Positions 1 to 6,741 are shown, numbered from the stretch's first letter. The stretch is DNA of 12,889 bases from SCUN01 sp964343975 (GCA_964343975.1 CAYFLU010000095.1:1-12889); one strand, 5' to 3'. Program-made: numbers and translations. Notes: generated by a model not told the origin, from the letters alone.

Positions 1-599
1 CGCTCAAGGTGAACACCGGCGGCGTCATGCCGGTCATCTTCTCGAGCTCGATCCTGGCGTTCCCGTACACGATCTCGAAGATGGGCACCCCGGGCGGTTG
101 GCTCGACCGGATGGGCGCGAACCTGTCGCCGGGTTATCCGCTCTACACGCTGCTCGACGTCATCCTGATCGTGTTCTTCGCGTACTTCTACACCGCGATC
201 ATCTTCAATCCGGATGACGTGGCGGAGAACATGCGCAAGTACGGCGGCTTCGTGCCGGGCATCCGCCCGGGCAAGCGCACGGCCGAGCACATCGATTCGA
301 TCCTGGCGCGCATCACGCTCGTCGGCGCGTTCTACCTCGTGCTCGTGGCGCAGCTGCCGACGTTCCTGACGAACGGCTTCAAGGTCGCGGGCATCCCGTT
401 CATCGGTGAGCGCCTCGACGCGATCCTGCCGCAGTTCATCACGCAGGGTATGCACGTCCAGTTCTACTTTGGTGGCACGTCGCTGCTCATCATCGTGGGC
501 GTGGCGATGGACACCGTTCAGCAGATTGAGTCCCAGCTGATCATGCGCCACTACGACGGGTTCATGAAGAAGACGCGGATTCGAGGCCGCAGAGGTTGA
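1..599 (+). CDS. secY: SecY preprotein translocase subunit, C-terminal part (5' end outside window)
   Basis: This is the channel-forming subunit of the SecYEG translocon in the inner membrane. The window enters mid-gene; the reading frame is open from base 3, so the true start lies upstream. About 198 residues are visible. They begin with the LKVNTGGVMPVIF stretch that precedes a late transmembrane segment, followed by further hydrophobic segments. The cytosolic C5 loop carries the conserved PGIRPG motif, whose arginine is essential for SecA-driven export in E. coli. The last membrane helix (GGTSLLIIVGVAMDT) is followed by the basic tail ending RIRGRRG. The stop TGA (597-599) shares one base with the adk ATG (TGATG), so the two are probably translationally coupled, as in many spc operons. 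The family assignment is secure. Confidence 0.97.
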   Translation, partial: LKVNTGGVMPVIFSSSILAFPYTISKMGTPGGWLDRMGANLSPGYPLYTLLDVILIVFFAYFYTAIIFNPDDVAENMRKYGGFVPGIRPGKRTAEHIDSILARITLVGAFYLVLVAQLPTFLTNGFKVAGIPFIGERLDAILPQFITQGMHVQFYFGGTSLLIIVGVAMDTVQQIESQLIMRHYDGFMKKTRIRGRRG

Positions 600-1261
600 T
601 GGACGACGCGGGCCGCGTTCCCGTTCGAGTAGTGATGCTCGGAGCGCCGGGCGCGGGAAAAGGCACGCAGGCGGAGCGCTTTGCGAAGGCGCGGGGCATC
701 CCGCGCATCTCGACGGGCGACATCCTGCGGGAAGCGGTGGCGGCGGGGACGTCGCTCGGCCGCGCGGCGCGCACCGTGATGGATGCGGGCCGGTTGGTGA
801 GCGACGACATCATGATCGGCATCATCAAGGAGCGCCTCGAGCGCAAGGATGTCGATCAGGGGTTCGTGCTCGACGGGTTTCCGCGCACGGTGGGGCAGGC
901 GCAAGCGCTCGATGAGTTGCTCGACGAGGCCGCGCCGCTCGTGATCGTGGATATCGAGGTGCCGGAAGAGACGCTCGTGAAGCGTCTGGCCGAACGCCGC
1001 ATCTGCAAGAGCTGCGGATGGAACGGCACCCCGGGCGTGAAGGTGTGCGCGCGCTGTGGTGGGGAACTCATCAAGCGCGCGGATGACGACGTCGAGACGG
1101 TGCGGGAACGGTTGCGGGTGTATGCGCGCAACACGCAGCCGCTGGTGGATTTCTACAACCGGCGGTCGACGTTCCGGTCGGTCGACGGGGATCAGACGCT
1201 CGACTCGGTGGCGGCGGATTTGTCGGCCGCGGTCGCGTCGGTGATCGGCGGGCGCCAGTGA
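599..1261 (+). CDS. adk: Adenylate kinase with a short zinc-type LID
   Basis: Cytosolic enzyme interconverting ATP + AMP and 2 ADP. With the ATG at 599 the product is 220 residues. The P-loop GAPGAGKGT is at 15-23, the AMP-binding region follows (RISTGDILR), and DGFPRT is at 92-97. The LID has four cysteines (C136, C139, C150, C153), typical of zinc-binding adenylate kinases. Only ten residues separate the two Cys pairs, fewer than in the usual LID, and the YHxxF/PP segment is missing. I chose ATG 599 because it overlaps the secY stop; TTG 596 is an in-frame alternative. The stop overlaps the map GTG by four bases (GTGA). The function is secure; the reduced LID is an observation without known consequence. 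Confidence 0.97.
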   Translation: MDDAGRVPVRVVMLGAPGAGKGTQAERFAKARGIPRISTGDILREAVAAGTSLGRAARTVMDAGRLVSDDIMIGIIKERLERKDVDQGFVLDGFPRTVGQAQALDELLDEAAPLVIVDIEVPEETLVKRLAERRICKSCGWNGTPGVKVCARCGGELIKRADDDVETVRERLRVYARNTQPLVDFYNRRSTFRSVDGDQTLDSVAADLSAAVASVIGGRQ

Positions 1262-2013
1262 TCATCTGCCGCTCGCCGAAAGAGATCGAGCGGATGCGCG
1301 CGGCGAACCAGGTGGTCGCCGATGTGCTCCGCCGGTTGGCGGCGATGGTGCAGCCGGGGATCACGACCGGCGAGTTGGATGCGGCCGCCGAGAAGTGGTG
1401 CCGTGAAGCGGGTGCGGTGCCGGCGTTCAAGGGCTACCGCGGGTTCCCCGGCACGTTGTGCGTGTCGGTAAACGACGAAGTGGTGCACGGCATTCCCTCG
1501 CCGGCACGCGCGCTGCAGTCGGGCGACATCGTGTCGATCGACATGGGCGTGAAGATGGATGGCTTCTACGGCGACTCGGCGGTGACGGTGCCGGTGGGTG
1601 CGGTGGCGGCCAAAGCGCAGGACCTGCTGACGGTGACGCAGCAGTCGCTCGAGAAGGCGATCGAGCAGGTGCGGGTCGGCGGCCGGTTGTCGGACATCGG
1701 CCACGCGGTGCAGTCCTGGGTGGAAGCGCACGGGTTTTCGATCGTGCGGGAGTTTGTGGGGCACGGGATCGGCGAGCAGTTGCACGAAGAGCCGCAGATT
1801 CCGAATTACGGCAAGCCAGGCCGGGGCCCGACGCTGGCGGAGGGCATGGTGCTCGCGATCGAACCGATGGTTGCGATGGGCCGGCCCGAGACGAAGGTGT
1901 TGAAGGACGGTTGGACCGCGGTGACGCGGGACGGCAGTTTGGCGGCGCACTTCGAGCACACGGTGGCTGTCACGAAAGACGGTCCCCTCGTGCTGACAGC
2001 GCCGGCGGCGTAA
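1258..2013 (+). CDS. map: Type I methionine aminopeptidase
   Basis: Removes the initiator methionine from nascent proteins in the cytosol. The product is 251 residues, normal for the short type I form. The five metal ligands can be placed: D95 and D106 (SIDMGVKMDGFYGDSA), H169 (VGHGIG), E202 (AIEPMV) and E233 (HFEHTV). The substrate-binding histidines H77 (VVHGIP) and H176 (LHEEP) are also present. The start is GTG 1258 inside the GTGA overlap with adk. This implies translational coupling and matches the universal start MIICRSPKEI. It sits between adk and infA, the common order in spc operons. Confidence 0.97.
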   Translation: MIICRSPKEIERMRAANQVVADVLRRLAAMVQPGITTGELDAAAEKWCREAGAVPAFKGYRGFPGTLCVSVNDEVVHGIPSPARALQSGDIVSIDMGVKMDGFYGDSAVTVPVGAVAAKAQDLLTVTQQSLEKAIEQVRVGGRLSDIGHAVQSWVEAHGFSIVREFVGHGIGEQLHEEPQIPNYGKPGRGPTLAEGMVLAIEPMVAMGRPETKVLKDGWTAVTRDGSLAAHFEHTVAVTKDGPLVLTAPAA

Positions 2014-2017
2014 GGCC

Positions 2018-2224
2018 GTGGCGGCAGTACGGGTGGAGGGTGTGGTGCGGGAGATCCTGCCCCGCGCGCTCTACCGGGTGGAGATCGACGGCGGGCGCGC
2101 GGTGACGGCGCATGCCGGGTCGGGGGTGAACCGGAATTTCATCCGGTTGATCGTCGGGGATCGCGTCGAAGTGGAGTTGATGTCGCGGGACACAACCCGT
2201 GGCAGAGTGGTGAGGAAGCGATGA
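2018..2224 (+). CDS. infA: Translation initiation factor IF-1
   Basis: IF-1 occupies the ribosomal A site during initiation. The product is 68 residues, a little shorter than the usual 71-72. It is a single OB fold, with VEGVVREILPRALYRVEIDGG corresponding to the canonical VEG-V-E-LP-A-FRVEL segment, then NFIRLIVGDRVEVELMSRD and the RGRVV end. It starts with GTG four bases after the map stop, and the only SD-like bases (AAGG at 2012-2015) lie very close. Initiation probably depends on coupling to map. Its TGA overlaps the rpmJ ATG by four bases (ATGA). Confidence 0.95.
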   Translation: MAAVRVEGVVREILPRALYRVEIDGGRAVTAHAGSGVNRNFIRLIVGDRVEVELMSRDTTRGRVVRKR

Positions 2225-2334
2225 AGGTGCGAGCGTCAGTCAAACGGATTTGCGACAAGTGCAAGATCGTGCGGCGGCAGGGCGTCGTGCGCGTGATTTG
2301 CGCGAACCAGAAACACAAGCAGCGGCAGGGATAA
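2221..2334 (+). CDS. rpmJ: 50S ribosomal protein L36 (bL36), zinc-binding form
   Basis: A 37-residue protein, MKVRASVKRICDKCKIVRRQ then GVVRVICANQKHKQRQG. This is the standard L36 length. The zinc ligands C11, C14, C27 and H32 are all present, so this is the C+ type. The ATG lies in the ATGA overlap with the infA stop, and the stop TAA is at 2332-2334, four bases before rpsM. The gene is short enough to be missed by simple ORF calling, but sequence and position (infA-rpmJ-rpsM) make it certain. Confidence 0.97.
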   Translation: MKVRASVKRICDKCKIVRRQGVVRVICANQKHKQRQG

Positions 2335-2338
2335 GCAC

Positions 2339-2713
2339 ATGGCACGCATTGCAGGCGTCGATCTTCCGCGCACGAAGCGGATTGAGATCGGACTTCAGTA
2401 CATCTACGGCATCGGCGGCACCCGCGCGAAGGGCATCTGCACCGAGGCGGGCGTGAGCGGCGACATCCGGGTGAAGGATCTCTCGGAAGACGACGTGCGC
2501 AAGATCAGCCGGGTCATCGAAGAGCAGGGTGGCGTCGAGGGCGATCTCCGCAAGGAGATCTCGATGAACATCAAGCGCCTCGTGGAAATCGGCAGCTACC
2601 GTGGGATGCGGCATCGCCGCAACCTCCCGGTGCGCGGCCAGCGGACGCGGACCAATTCGCGTACGCGCAAGGGCCCGCGCAAGGGCGCGGTGCCGAAGAA
2701 GAAGACCGAGTAA
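2339..2713 (+). CDS. rpsM: 30S ribosomal protein S13 (uS13)
   Basis: S13 sits at the head of the small subunit and contacts L5 and the P-site tRNA. The product is 124 residues and begins MARIAGVDLPRTKRIEIGLQ. The helix-hairpin region has IYGIGGTRAKGIC. The basic C-terminal tail is RGQRTRTNSRTRKGPRK, then GAVPKKKTE. The ATG is preceded by AGGGA inside the rpmJ 3' end (2327-2331). It is the first gene of the alpha-operon part of this block (rpsM-rpsK-rpsD-rpoA-rplQ). Confidence 0.98.
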   Translation: MARIAGVDLPRTKRIEIGLQYIYGIGGTRAKGICTEAGVSGDIRVKDLSEDDVRKISRVIEEQGGVEGDLRKEISMNIKRLVEIGSYRGMRHRRNLPVRGQRTRTNSRTRKGPRKGAVPKKKTE

Positions 2714-2753
2714 GGCATAGGGCAGAGGGCGAAGGACAAAGGTTAAAGGCGAC
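2713..2753 (+). repeat. Degenerate seven-base tandem repeat in the rpsM-rpsK gap
   Basis: The trinucleotide AGG starts at 2713, 2719, 2726, 2733, 2740 and 2747, which is one 6-base step and then four steps of exactly 7. Successive units read GGCAGAG, GGCGAAG, GACAAAG. The last unit supplies an AAAGG Shine-Dalgarno for rpsK (2745-2749, four bases before its ATG). It fills the entire intergenic gap. The same periodicity recurs after rplQ, in the sensor kinase and before the SCO gene. It resembles the heptamer STRRs known from cyanobacteria only in type; no homology is claimed. Confidence 0.7.
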
Positions 2754-3203
2754 ATGGCCAAAGAGAAACCCGAGACCGCGGCGGCTCCGACAGAGGGAGC
2801 CAAGGGTACCGCAGCAGGCAAGAAGAAGACGTTCAAGAAGCGCGGCGAGAAGCGAGTGGTGCACCACGGCTTCGCGCACATCCAGGCGTCGTTCAACAAC
2901 ACGACGCTCGTCATCACCGACACGGAAGGCAATGTGATCGCGTGGTCGAGCGCCGGCGCCGTGGGCTTCAAAGGCTCGCGCAAGGGCACGCCGTACGCGG
3001 CGACCCAGGCCGCGATGGCCGCAGGCAATGCCGCCAAGACGCATGGCCTCCGCTCTGTTGAAGTGAAAGTGAAGGGCCCGGGCGCCGGTCGTGAATCCGC
3101 GATCCGCGCGCTGCAGACGGTCGGCATCGACGTGAAGTCGATTCGCGACGTCACCCCGATTCCGCACAATGGCTGCCGGCCGCCGAAGCGCCGGCGCGTC
3201 TGA
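2754..3203 (+). CDS. rpsK: 30S ribosomal protein S11 (uS11) with N-terminal extension
   Basis: S11 lies on the platform of the 30S subunit. The product is 149 residues versus about 129 in E. coli. The core starts near residue 35 (VVHHGFAHIQASFNNTTLVI), contains the conserved NVIAWSSAGAVGFKGSRKGT block, and ends with the universal HNGCRPPKRRRV. The first 30 or so residues are low-complexity Ala/Lys/Glu-rich (MAKEKPETAAAPTEGAKG...) with basic KKKTFKKRGEKR before the core. This longer N-terminus occurs in several phyla. The ATG follows an AAAGG at good but short spacing; no later in-frame ATG precedes the core, so the extension is probably translated. Confidence 0.97.
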   Translation: MAKEKPETAAAPTEGAKGTAAGKKKTFKKRGEKRVVHHGFAHIQASFNNTTLVITDTEGNVIAWSSAGAVGFKGSRKGTPYAATQAAMAAGNAAKTHGLRSVEVKVKGPGAGRESAIRALQTVGIDVKSIRDVTPIPHNGCRPPKRRRV

Positions 3204-3219
3204 GGGCTGAGAGAGAACT

Positions 3220-3849
<630 letters not shown>

Positions 3850-3854
3850 ACGTG

Positions 3855-3896
3855 ACGGTCGGAGCCGACGGGCCGACGCCCGTCGGCTCCGACCGT
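3855..3896. repeat. 18-bp perfect palindrome downstream of rpsD
   Basis: An 18-base arm at 3855-3872 (ACGGTCGGAGCCGACGGG) is exactly complementary to 3879-3896, with a six-base loop CCGACG. No U-rich run follows (TCCA), so it is not a classical rho-independent terminator for rpsD. It shares the core AGCCGACGG with the next palindrome. It may be a REP-like intergenic element or an RNA structure that adjusts rpsD versus rpoA expression. Confidence 0.75.
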
Positions 3897-3910
3897 TCCA
3901 AGCAGTACGT

Positions 3911-3936
3911 AGCCGACGGCCTTCAGGCCGTCGGTT
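3911..3936. repeat. Second palindrome of the rpsD-rpoA gap
   Basis: CCGACGGCC (3913-3921) pairs with GGCCGTCGG (3926-3934) around a TTCA loop. A G-U and an A-U pair extend the stem to 3911-3936. It shares the AGCCGACGG arm with the palindrome 15 bases upstream. The compact stem with a tetraloop looks like the REP/PUR type of bacterial intergenic repeat. No U-tract follows. Confidence 0.65.
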
Positions 3937-3965
3937 CGTTCAATCGCAAGAGGCAGAACGCCAAC

Positions 3966-4009
3966 CCCCGGGTCCGCAGCTTTTCAGGTCTGCGGCGTGA
4001 GGCTCGGGG
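3966..4009 (+). other. Possible leader hairpin upstream of rpoA
   Basis: CCGCAG (3974-3979) can pair with CTGCGG (3990-3995), and an outer arm CCCCG (3966-3970) with CGGGG (4005-4009). Together they form an interrupted stem 30 bases before the rpoA start. It could be part of the rpoA mRNA leader or just part of the repeat cluster. This is the weakest of the three structures in this gap. Confidence 0.35.
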
Positions 4010-4038
4010 TCGAATGCAGGCCTGGCAAGGTGGTGTCT

Positions 4039-5016
4039 ATGTTGTGGAAAGGTTTTCAGCGGCCCAAGCGGCTGGAGTTCGAACGCGAGACGTTGACGGA
4101 CCGGTTCGGCCGGTTCTCCGCGCAGCCGTTCGAGCGTGGGTTCGGCACGACGGTCGGCAACGCGCTGCGGCGCGTGCTGCTGTCGTCGATTGAAGGCGCG
4201 GCCGTCACGGCCGTGAAGATCGAAGGCGTGCTCCACGAGTTCTCGCCGATCCAGGGCGTCGTGGAAGATGCGACCGACATCATCCTCAACCTCAAGCAGA
4301 TCCCGCTGAAGATGTACACCGACCAGACGCGCACGCTCGTGCTGCGCGCGTTGAAGCCGGGTGAAGTGCGCGCGCGCGACATCATCGTCGACAGCGACGT
4401 CGAGATCCTCGAGCCGGACGCCCACATCGCGACGGTGAGCGAGGGCGGCAAGCTCGAGATGGAACTGCGCGTGAAGCGCGGCCGTGGCTACGTGTCGGCC
4501 GACAAGAACTTCGACGAAGACCTGGGCATCGGCTGGATTCCGATCGACTCGGTGCACTCGCCGGTGAAGAAGGTCAACTACGTCGTGGAAGCGGCCCGCG
4601 TCGGCCAGACCACCGACTACGACAAGCTCACCCTCGAAGTGTGGACCAACGGCGCGGTGACCCCGCGCGACGCGGTGTCGCTGTCGTCCAAGCTGATCCG
4701 CGATCACTTCTCCATCTTTGTCTCGCTCGACGAGACGATGGAGCAGGCGATGGAAGGCGCGTCGGATTCGCCGGCCGCCGCCAACAACGAACACCTCGAC
4801 AAGAGCGTGGAAGAACTGGAGCTCTCCGTCCGGTCGTACAACTGCCTCAAGAACGCGAACATCCGCACGATTCGCGAGCTGGTGCAGAAGACCGAAGGCG
4901 AGATGCTCAAGACCAAGAACTTCGGCAGAAAGTCGCTGAACGAGATCAAGGACATCCTGGCCACGATGGGGCTGAGCCTGGGCATGCGCCTCGACAGTTC
5001 CGCACAGAGCGAGTAA
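4039..5016 (+). CDS. rpoA: DNA-directed RNA polymerase subunit alpha
   Basis: Alpha dimerises to nucleate RNA polymerase assembly and contacts activators and UP elements through its C-terminal domain. From ATG 4039 the product is 325 residues. The N-terminal domain (about 1-235) includes FERGFGTTVGNALRRVLLSS and VEDATDIILNLKQ. A linker (240-258) joins it to the C-terminal domain, with ELELSVRSYNCLKNANIRTI (DNA-contact arginine R265) and KNFGRKSLNEIKDIL. I prefer ATG 4039 because AAGG lies eight bases upstream and MLWKGFQRPKRLEF is a normal start; an in-frame GTG at 3997 would place the start inside a hairpin region. rplQ follows 13 bases later. Confidence 0.97.
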   Translation: MLWKGFQRPKRLEFERETLTDRFGRFSAQPFERGFGTTVGNALRRVLLSSIEGAAVTAVKIEGVLHEFSPIQGVVEDATDIILNLKQIPLKMYTDQTRTLVLRALKPGEVRARDIIVDSDVEILEPDAHIATVSEGGKLEMELRVKRGRGYVSADKNFDEDLGIGWIPIDSVHSPVKKVNYVVEAARVGQTTDYDKLTLEVWTNGAVTPRDAVSLSSKLIRDHFSIFVSLDETMEQAMEGASDSPAAANNEHLDKSVEELELSVRSYNCLKNANIRTIRELVQKTEGEMLKTKNFGRKSLNEIKDILATMGLSLGMRLDSSAQSE

Positions 5017-5029
5017 GGACTGAACCGAC

Positions 5030-5614
5030 ATGCGTCATCGAGTTGCACACCGGAAACTGGGCCGCGTCACCGAGCACCGCATCGCGATGCTCCGCAACCA
5101 GGCCATGACCCTGATCCTCAATGAGCGGATCGAGACCACGGTCGCGCGCGGCAAGGAACTCCGCCCGTTCGTGGAGCGCATCATCTCGATCGCCAAGCGC
5201 AGCCTCAAGCACGGCACCGAGGGCATCCACAACGTGAACGCCCGTCGCGCCGTGGCGGCCGACATCCACAGCAAGGACGCGGTGAAGAAGGTGTTCGACA
5301 CCCTCGCGCCGCGCTTCTCGGATCGTCCGGGCGGCTACACGCGTCTGCTCCGGCTCGGCCGTCGCCGTGGTGACGATGCCGAACTCGCGCAGATCGAGTT
5401 CATCGGCAGCGAATACGATCCGGCGAAGGACGCCAAGACGCCGGAAGGCGACGCGGCTCCGGCTCCGGAGAAGAAGAAGTCCGTGGGCGAGCGCCTGCGT
5501 GGCGCGCTCGGCGGCGGCAAGAAGGCCGCCGGCGGCGACAAGCCGAAGGTCCAGAAGGCGGCCAAGGGAGCCCGCAAGGTGTCCACGCCGCGCAAGGCCG
5601 GCGGCGGAGCGTAA
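5030..5614 (+). CDS. rplQ: 50S ribosomal protein L17 (bL17) with long basic C-terminal tail
   Basis: L17 lies near the peptide exit tunnel. The product is 194 residues versus about 127 in E. coli. Residues 1-130 are canonical: MRHRVAHRKLGR, then NQAMTLILNERIETTVARGK and GYTRLLRLGRRRGDDAELAQ. From about residue 133 a 60-residue tail rich in Lys, Ala, Gly and Pro follows (EKKKSVGERLRGALGG, then KKAAGGDKPK). It is encoded in the same high-GC style, so it is part of the gene. Such disordered tails occur on L17 in some phyla. TAAGGA lies upstream of the ATG. This is the last gene of the operon; a hairpin follows at 5678. Confidence 0.96.
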   Translation: MRHRVAHRKLGRVTEHRIAMLRNQAMTLILNERIETTVARGKELRPFVERIISIAKRSLKHGTEGIHNVNARRAVAADIHSKDAVKKVFDTLAPRFSDRPGGYTRLLRLGRRRGDDAELAQIEFIGSEYDPAKDAKTPEGDAAPAPEKKKSVGERLRGALGGGKKAAGGDKPKVQKAAKGARKVSTPRKAGGGA

Positions 5615-5615
5615 G

Positions 5616-5685
5616 ACTTGCAAGGGACACGTCAGAAGCAGCAAGTCCGCAAGTAAAAGTTAGCAGTGCAAAGTCGAAAGGGCGG
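5616..5685 (+). repeat. Heptameric AAG repeat after rplQ, homologous to the copy in the sensor kinase gene
   Basis: AAG-type units recur about every seven bases (AAG at 5622, 5636, 5643, 5651, 5657, 5671, 5678). The blocks ACTTGCAAGG (5616-5625) and GTCAGAAGCA (5631-5640) are separated by five bases. The same two 10-mers, with the same five-base gap, occur on the minus strand at 7562-7571 and 7547-7556. The last unit merges into the left arm of the terminator hairpin. The segment is AT-richer than its surroundings. It is non-coding here. Confidence 0.75.
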
Positions 5686-5710
5686 TGCGAGGTTCACTCG
5701 CACCGCCCTT
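5678..5710. terminator. Bidirectional hairpin between convergent rplQ and prephenate dehydratase genes
   Basis: AAGGGCGGTGCGAG (5678-5691) and CTCGCACCGCCCTT (5697-5710) form a perfect 14-bp stem with a five-base loop. On the minus strand the stem is followed by TCGACTTTGC, and on the plus strand by CGTCATTT, so the U-tracts are modest. The position 63 bases after rplQ and only two bases after the pheA stop makes a shared terminator the likely role. Confidence 0.75.
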
Positions 5711-5712
5711 CG

Positions 5713-6345
5713 TCATTTGACGACGTCGTACGCCGCGACGAGACGCGCATCGACGGTGGCGGCGGCGAGCGGCGTCAACAGCGCGGACCAGTCGGTGCGT
5801 CGTGACGACGCGGTGAGCTCGATGAGGAACGCGTACTCGAACGGGCGGTCCGGCAGTGGACGGCTCTCGATCTTCGTCAGATTCAATCCGTCGTCGGCCA
5901 GCACCTGGAGCGCACGGCAGAGCGAGCCCGGTTGGTGTCGCAGGCGGAAGGTGACGATGGCGTTGGCGCCGTGCCGTGGCGGCGCGGCGGCGGCCGGCAC
6001 GAGGCGGAGGAAGCGCGTCCAGTTCTCGGGTTGATCCTGAATCCGCTCCGCAATCACGACGCCGCCGTGCAGTGTTGCGGCCCGGCGGCTCGCGATCGCC
6101 GCGCTGTCGCTGTCGCCGCCGTTCATCAGCGCCGCCACCGCCCCCGCCGTGTCGAAGGCCGCGACGGGGCTGAGGCGATGCGCGGCGATGAAGCGCCGGC
6201 ACTGATTGAGCGCGACCGGATGCGAGTGCACGTGCCGCACGTCGTCGAGCGTCGGGCAGGGCCGCAGCGTCGCGTCATCGCCCATGAGCGCGCGCGCGGC
6301 CTCTTCGCTGAAGGCGCCGGGCACGCCCTGATAGGCGGCGATCAT
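5713..6345 (-). CDS. pheA: Prephenate dehydratase with ACT domain, internally deleted
   Basis: Prephenate dehydratase makes phenylpyruvate in phenylalanine synthesis; its ACT domain binds Phe for feedback inhibition. The product is 210 residues, whereas the family is usually about 270-280. The N-terminus (MIAAYQGVPGAFSEEAAR), the SHPVALNQC block with the conserved Ser and Gln, the catalytic TRF motif (NWTRFLRL) and the ACT domain (ESRPLPDRPFEYAFLIEL) are all present. After PCPTLDDV the sequence jumps straight to RHVHSHPVAL. This omits about 60 residues that normally include the PIENS substrate-binding motif. No frameshift or intervening DNA is present, so the loss is in frame. Activity is therefore doubtful. 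ATG 6345 overlaps the chorismate mutase stop (ATGA). Confidence 0.85.
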   Translation of the reverse strand: MIAAYQGVPGAFSEEAARALMGDDATLRPCPTLDDVRHVHSHPVALNQCRRFIAAHRLSPVAAFDTAGAVAALMNGGDSDSAAIASRRAATLHGGVVIAERIQDQPENWTRFLRLVPAAAAPPRHGANAIVTFRLRHQPGSLCRALQVLADDGLNLTKIESRPLPDRPFEYAFLIELTASSRRTDWSALLTPLAAATVDARLVAAYDVVK

Positions 6346-6686
6346 GACTCGACCACGCCGCTGGCCGCGCCCGCGCCGGTCTCGGTCTGCGCCGCCGTCT
6401 GCAGCGCCCGCGTCTCCGAGATGATCTGCGCGAAGATCCGCGCGGCGGCGTCCGCGTCGAGCGGACCGGTCGCGAGCTGGCGCACGCGCGCGAGCACGTC
6501 GCCCTCACGGGCCGGCGCGGCGACGTCGAGCCCGTGCGCCCGCTTGATGCGGCCCGCGGTGAGCGCCAGCCGCGTGCGCTCGCCGAGCAGCGCGACGAGC
6601 ACGGCGTCGACGCGGTCGATGTCCTGCCGGCACCGCGCGAGCGGGTCCGGCGTCACGGTGGATAGTGCGTGTGGATCTCTGGTCAT
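6342..6686 (-). CDS. Chorismate mutase, AroQ type, monofunctional
   Basis: Converts chorismate to prephenate, the substrate of the next enzyme. From ATG 6686 the product is 114 residues. The all-helical AroQ fold shows CRQDIDRVDAVLVALLGERT (helix 1, with the conserved Arg and Asp), then LAGR-type RLALTAGRIKRAHGL with the catalytic lysine region, and a last helix RIFAQIISETRALQ. The start is set by AGGAG at 6695-6699, eight bases upstream; an in-frame GTG at 6824 would read through the attenuator and is rejected. In many bacteria this domain is fused to prephenate dehydratase (P-protein). Here the two are split by an ATGA overlap, so expression is likely coupled. Confidence 0.88.
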   Translation of the reverse strand: MTRDPHALSTVTPDPLARCRQDIDRVDAVLVALLGERTRLALTAGRIKRAHGLDVAAPAREGDVLARVRQLATGPLDADAAARIFAQIISETRALQTAAQTETGAGAASGVVES

Positions 6687-6700
6687 GGTGCGGTCTCCTG

Positions 6701-6741
6701 AAAAAGAAGAAGGCCCGCGTCCCTGTCGGGAGGCGGGCCTT
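6701..6741 (-). terminator. Intrinsic terminator (attenuator) in the leader of the chorismate mutase gene
   Basis: Reading the minus strand, AAGGCCCGC (6741-6733) pairs with GCGGGCCTT (6718-6710). Inside the loop TCCC and GGGA can extend the hairpin. The stem is followed at once by CTTCTTTTT (6709-6701), a textbook U-rich run. It ends two bases before the ribosome-binding site of the chorismate mutase gene, so it would stop transcription just ahead of it. With the leader peptide upstream this has the layout of an amino-acid attenuator. Confidence 0.8.

Noticed and set aside
3997..4038. Earlier GTG start for rpoA
   Set aside because: The extra 14 residues match no alpha subunit, and AAGG eight bases before ATG 4039 gives a proper start.
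3940..5031. Long minus-strand open frame opposite rpoA (363 codons)
   Set aside because: It is antisense to a certain gene and His/Arg/Val-rich as expected for the reverse of high-GC coding DNA. It has no recognisable domain.
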